8,164 nucleotides of DNA, from assembly GCA_030039135.1 (NCBI GenBank), contig JASHQN010000104.1, forward strand, positions 1 through 8,164, written 5' to 3'. Position 1 is the stretch's first letter. The number at the start of each line of letters is the position of its first letter. This stretch comes from Thermoplasmata archaeon. GTDB lineage: Archaea; Thermoplasmatota; Thermoplasmata; Lutacidiplasmatales; UBA184. A program made the translations under genes and the position numbers. Positions 5,427-8,164 of this stretch are shown piece by piece. The notes below the pieces were generated by a model that saw nothing but the letters and a program-made list of their open reading frames with translations, was not told where the DNA came from and made no database searches.

Positions 5427-6289
5427 GGATCGCTCACGGCGCGATCACGATCGTGAACGCGCTCCCCACCGGCGTCGGGGCGGCCGTCGGCGTGGAGCTT
5501 ACCGCCCGGGCCGAGATCGATCTCCGCCCCGCCGGCACCCAGGAGAAGTGGCAGATCACGGTTCCCGCTGAGGCCCGTACTCCGCTCGTGCTCGGGACCC
5601 TCGCCACCGCGCTCCGGCGCTTCGCACCGGGGAGCTCCGGCACCGGGGCGCTCGACCTTCGATCGGACATCCCCGCGGGGCGAGGCCTCAAAAGTTCGAG
5701 CGCGGTGAGCAGCGCGATCGCTCTCGCGGTCGCCCGCGCGACCAGGGCCGCCGTAGCACCCGAGGAGATCGCGCGGCTCTCGGCGGACGCTTCGATCGAG
5801 GCCGGAGTGAGCGCCACCGGTGCATTCGACGACGCCCTCGCGGGCCTGTCGAGCGGGGTCATCGTGACCGACAACCTACGGCGGGAGCGTCTCGCCGCGT
5901 TTTCCATCGAAGGCGACTGGCGCGTCGGGCTCTACATTCCTCCCGCGTCGCACCCCGCGGCGCCCGGCCTCTCCCGGGCCTTTTCGGACGAGTCCGAGGC
6001 CGGCCGGCGAGCCGCGGACGCAGCGAGGACCGGGGACTGGCCGCGAGCGATGCAGCTCAACAGCGAGCTCGTCGAACGCGTGCTCGGGTACGACTACGGC
6101 CCGGTGCGCGCCGAGCTTCGCCGGCGTGGAGCCTACGCGAGCGGCGTGAGCGGCCTGGGTCCCACCCTGGCCGTCGTGACGAGCGCCGACCGGCTCGACG
6201 CGGTCATGGCGGGCCTGCCGGACGGACCGGCCGAGCGCCGCGTCGTTCCGTTCGCTTCGGCCCTCCTCGCTCGAGGGAGACCGGCATGA
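5414..6289 (+). CDS. aroK: Archaeal shikimate kinase, GHMP superfamily
   Basis: This 291-residue kinase phosphorylates shikimate to shikimate-3-phosphate using ATP. It belongs to the GHMP (galactokinase/homoserine kinase) superfamily and is unrelated to the bacterial P-loop AroK. The ATP-binding motif is PAGRGLKSSSA (GLKSSSA at 91-97). ATGAFDDALAG (near 134-144) carries the acidic residues D139/D140, and the C-terminal glycine motif is SGVSGLGPT (243-251). These combinations match archaeal shikimate kinases such as MJ1440 better than homoserine or mevalonate kinases, and the operon position agrees. GTG at 5414 gives the N-terminus MHGIGIAHGAITIVNA, typical of the family, so any longer reading of this frame is spurious. 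It overlaps aroDE by 13 bases and ends in an ATGA overlap with aroA. Confidence 0.93.
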   Translation: MHGIGIAHGAITIVNALPTGVGAAVGVELTARAEIDLRPAGTQEKWQITVPAEARTPLVLGTLATALRRFAPGSSGTGALDLRSDIPAGRGLKSSSAVSSAIALAVARATRAAVAPEEIARLSADASIEAGVSATGAFDDALAGLSSGVIVTDNLRRERLAAFSIEGDWRVGLYIPPASHPAAPGLSRAFSDESEAGRRAADAARTGDWPRAMQLNSELVERVLGYDYGPVRAELRRRGAYASGVSGLGPTLAVVTSADRLDAVMAGLPDGPAERRVVPFASALLARGRPA

Positions 6290-7557
6290 CGACGGTCCGC
6301 ATTCTCCCTGGGGCGGTGCGCGGTGCGGCGCTCGCTCCCCCGTCCAAGAGCTACACGCATCGGGCGCTGATCGCCGCTCACCTCGCCGGGCGGCGATACC
6401 TCGTCCTCCACCCGCTCGACGCCGACGACACGAGGGCGACCGCCCGTGCGCTGCGCCGTCTCGGTTCCCGCGTCCGTTGGGGAAGGACTTGTTGGGAGGT
6501 CCGCCCCGTCGCCGCAGAGTCCCGGGCACGGGCGACGATCCAATGCGGTGAATCGGGGACGACGCTGAGATTCGTCGCGGCCCTGGCGGCGAGCTCTGCT
6601 CGACCCGTTCGGCTCGTCGGGCGCGGGCGGCTCCCTTCACGCCCGATGGCCGAGCTCGTCCAGGCGCTTCGCGAGCTCGGCGCACGCTGCCGTTTCGCGG
6701 GCGGCGCCGGGCGTCTTCCGCTCGATGTCGAGGGGCCGATCCACGGCGGCGCCGTGCGGCTCGACGCTTCGCGAAGCTCTCAGTTCGCCTCGGCGCTCCT
6801 CCTCACGCTCCCCAGTGTCCCGGGCGATTCCGTGCTGCGGCTCACCGGTGCGATCGTTTCCGAGCCGTACCTCGATGCGACCCTCGCGGTCGTCCGGTGC
6901 CACGGGGTTCGGATCGATCGGCGCGGACGAACGTTCGTGATCCCGGGAAGCCAGCGCTACCACGGCGGTCGGTTTGAGGTTCCGGGAGACGCGTCGTCGG
7001 CCGCGTACCTCTGGGCCGCAGCGGCCGTGACCGGTGGGCAGGTCCGCGTCCGCGGGATCCCCTCTAACTGGCCTCAGGCAGACCTCGCCGTGCTCGACCT
7101 CCTTGAGCGGGCCGGGGCGACCGTAGAGCGGGTTCGGGACGGGGCTACCGTACGGGGCCGCGCCCGCCGCGGCTTCGCCCTCGACCTGACCGGGGCGCCC
7201 GATCTCTATCCCTTAGCGGCGGTGGTCGCCGCGACGGTCCCGGCGCGGAGCCGGTTGCGAGGCGCCCCTCACGTCGTCTACAAGGAATCCGACCGTCGTG
7301 CGGGCGCGGTCCGGCTCGCCCGTGCCCTCGGCGCCGAGGTCGAGGCGAATCGGCGCGAGGTGCGGATCCAGGGGACCCGTACGCCGAGCGCGGTCGAGAT
7401 TACCGATCTGAACGATCACCGGCTGGTGATGAGCGCGGGGGTCGGCGCGCTCGCGGGCGACGGGCCTTCCGAGGTCGGCGACGCCCGGGCCGTCGCGAAG
7501 TCCTTTCCCGGGTTTTGGGTCGCCCTCGCCGCGCTGGGAGGGAGGATCGATCGATGA
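6286..7557 (+). CDS. aroA: 5-enolpyruvylshikimate-3-phosphate synthase
   Basis: This 423-residue enzyme transfers the enolpyruvyl group of PEP to shikimate-3-phosphate. All hallmark motifs are present. Near the N-terminus is APPSKSYTHRAL (K21, S22, R26), then CGESGTTLRF (GESGT replaces the GNAGT of E. coli), GRLPSRPM and DASRSSQFASALLL. The second half has VPGDASSAAYLWAAA, the catalytic aspartate in APDLYPLAAVVAA, KESDRRAGA, NDHRLVMS and VAKSFPGFWVALAALGG. The length is normal, with two inside-out alpha/beta domains expected. ATG 6286 overlaps the aroK stop as ATGA, and GAGGGAG stands a few bases upstream. No sign of damage or transfer is seen. Sensitivity to active-site inhibitors cannot be judged from the motifs alone. 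Confidence 0.96.
   Translation: MTTVRILPGAVRGAALAPPSKSYTHRALIAAHLAGRRYLVLHPLDADDTRATARALRRLGSRVRWGRTCWEVRPVAAESRARATIQCGESGTTLRFVAALAASSARPVRLVGRGRLPSRPMAELVQALRELGARCRFAGGAGRLPLDVEGPIHGGAVRLDASRSSQFASALLLTLPSVPGDSVLRLTGAIVSEPYLDATLAVVRCHGVRIDRRGRTFVIPGSQRYHGGRFEVPGDASSAAYLWAAAAVTGGQVRVRGIPSNWPQADLAVLDLLERAGATVERVRDGATVRGRARRGFALDLTGAPDLYPLAAVVAATVPARSRLRGAPHVVYKESDRRAGAVRLARALGAEVEANRREVRIQGTRTPSAVEITDLNDHRLVMSAGVGALAGDGPSEVGDARAVAKSFPGFWVALAALGGRIDR
7541..7545 (+). promoter_or_regulatory. Ribosome binding site of aroC inside the end of aroA
   Basis: GGAGG within GGGAGGGAGGAT is 8 bases before ATG 7554 and 11 before ATG 7557. The spacing favours 7554, which also repeats the ATGA overlap used at two other junctions. 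Confidence 0.65.
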
Positions 7558-8164
7558 TGCGGTTCGGCCTCGCGTTCCGGATCACGATCTTCGGATCCAG
7601 CCACGGGCCCGAAGTGGGGGTGACGATCGAGGGAATCCCACCCGGCACGCCGATCGATGCTGCCCGGATCCAGTCGGAGCTCGATCGGCGACGGCCGGTC
7701 GGCCGCCGGCTCGCGACGAAACGGCAGGAGGAAGATCGCCTCGTCGTCGATGCCGGAATCGCGGACGGCCGCGCGGACGGCTCCGCGTTCCGTGCCCACG
7801 TTGCGAACGAGGACGTGCGCCGTGAACCGTACGATCGGCTGCACGACACCCCTCGACCCGGCCACGCCGACTACCCCGCCCGGATGCGGTACGGACCCGA
7901 CGCCGATCTCTCGGGGGGCGGGATCTTCTCCGGTCGGATGACCGTCGGCCTCGTGATCGCCGGGGCGATCGCGCGGCAGATGCTCGCGACGCGGGGGATC
8001 GATCTGGTCGCCTACACGCGCTCGATCGGCCCGATCGATGCGCCCGTGCCGTCGGATCTCGACGTGGCGGGACTGCGCGAACGGTCTCGGGCGAACGAGG
8101 TGGCCGCTCCCGATCCAGCGGCCGCCCAGCGCATGGAGGAGGCGATCGCCGACGCCCGACGGGA
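7554..8164 (+). CDS. aroC: Chorismate synthase (partial, C-terminus beyond right edge)
   Basis: About 203 codons of an enzyme usually near 360-380 residues are present. It removes phosphate from EPSP to give chorismate, using reduced FMN as an essential cofactor, and is the last step of the pathway. Visible motifs are FGSSHGPEVGVTIEGIPPG (bacterial enzymes usually have GESHG), RRRPVGRRLATKRQEEDRL, VANEDVR, RPGHADYPARMRYG with its conserved histidine, and SGGGIFSGRMTVGLVIAGAIA. The FSGRMT form, rather than the SSARET common in bacteria, is also a variation. The frame opens with two consecutive ATG codons. The first gives a 4-base overlap with aroA and the second a 1-base overlap; spacing to GGAGG favours the first. 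Confidence 0.95.
   Translation, partial: MMRFGLAFRITIFGSSHGPEVGVTIEGIPPGTPIDAARIQSELDRRRPVGRRLATKRQEEDRLVVDAGIADGRADGSAFRAHVANEDVRREPYDRLHDTPRPGHADYPARMRYGPDADLSGGGIFSGRMTVGLVIAGAIARQMLATRGIDLVAYTRSIGPIDAPVPSDLDVAGLRERSRANEVAAPDPAAAQRMEEAIADARR

Overview
The window is very GC-rich (about two thirds or more by eye) and looks archaeal. The evidence is the version of the shikimate pathway it carries. It opens with the aldolase-type heptulosonate synthase and dehydroquinate synthase II used by archaea instead of bacterial DAHP synthase and AroB. It also uses a GHMP-superfamily shikimate kinase rather than the bacterial P-loop enzyme. Several genes have a TATA-like A/T patch about 25 bases before the start codon, which fits archaeal leaderless transcription. 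The proteins are arginine-rich without the extreme acidity of haloarchaea. A high-GC uncultured Thermoplasmatota-like archaeon is a reasonable guess, but the phylum is not proven here.

Layout. Positions 1-1104 (minus strand) hold the N-terminal 368 codons of a CaiB-like class III CoA-transferase that runs off the left edge. An 85-base divergent promoter region separates it from a plus-strand gene (1190-1930) for a heme-oxygenase-like diiron protein of the TenA/PqqC/CADD group. Then comes a 199-base non-coding stretch (1931-2129). The rest is one tightly packed plus-strand operon: aroA' (2130-2879), aroB' (2890-3921), an aroD-aroE fusion (3918-5426), archaeal aroK (5414-6289), aroA (6286-7557) and aroC (7554 to the right edge, truncated). 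Most junctions are ATGA overlaps or other short overlaps.

How the genes work together. In order, the six operon genes encode the whole route from the ADH-forming aldolase step through dehydroquinate, dehydroshikimate, shikimate, shikimate-3-phosphate and EPSP to chorismate. Gene order equals reaction order. Chorismate feeds Trp, Phe, Tyr and folate-type cofactors.

Most interesting region. The 199-base gap before aroA' contains a TATA-like element overlapping the stop codon of the diiron gene. A 23-codon ORF starts 27 bases downstream of it and ends Trp-Leu-Trp-stop. After that come competing GC-rich inverted repeats, and finally a hairpin that would bury the Shine-Dalgarno sequence of aroA'. 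Together this resembles a tryptophan-sensing leader controlling the first enzyme of the pathway, acting at translation or transcription. It is an inference from a single sequence and needs comparative support.
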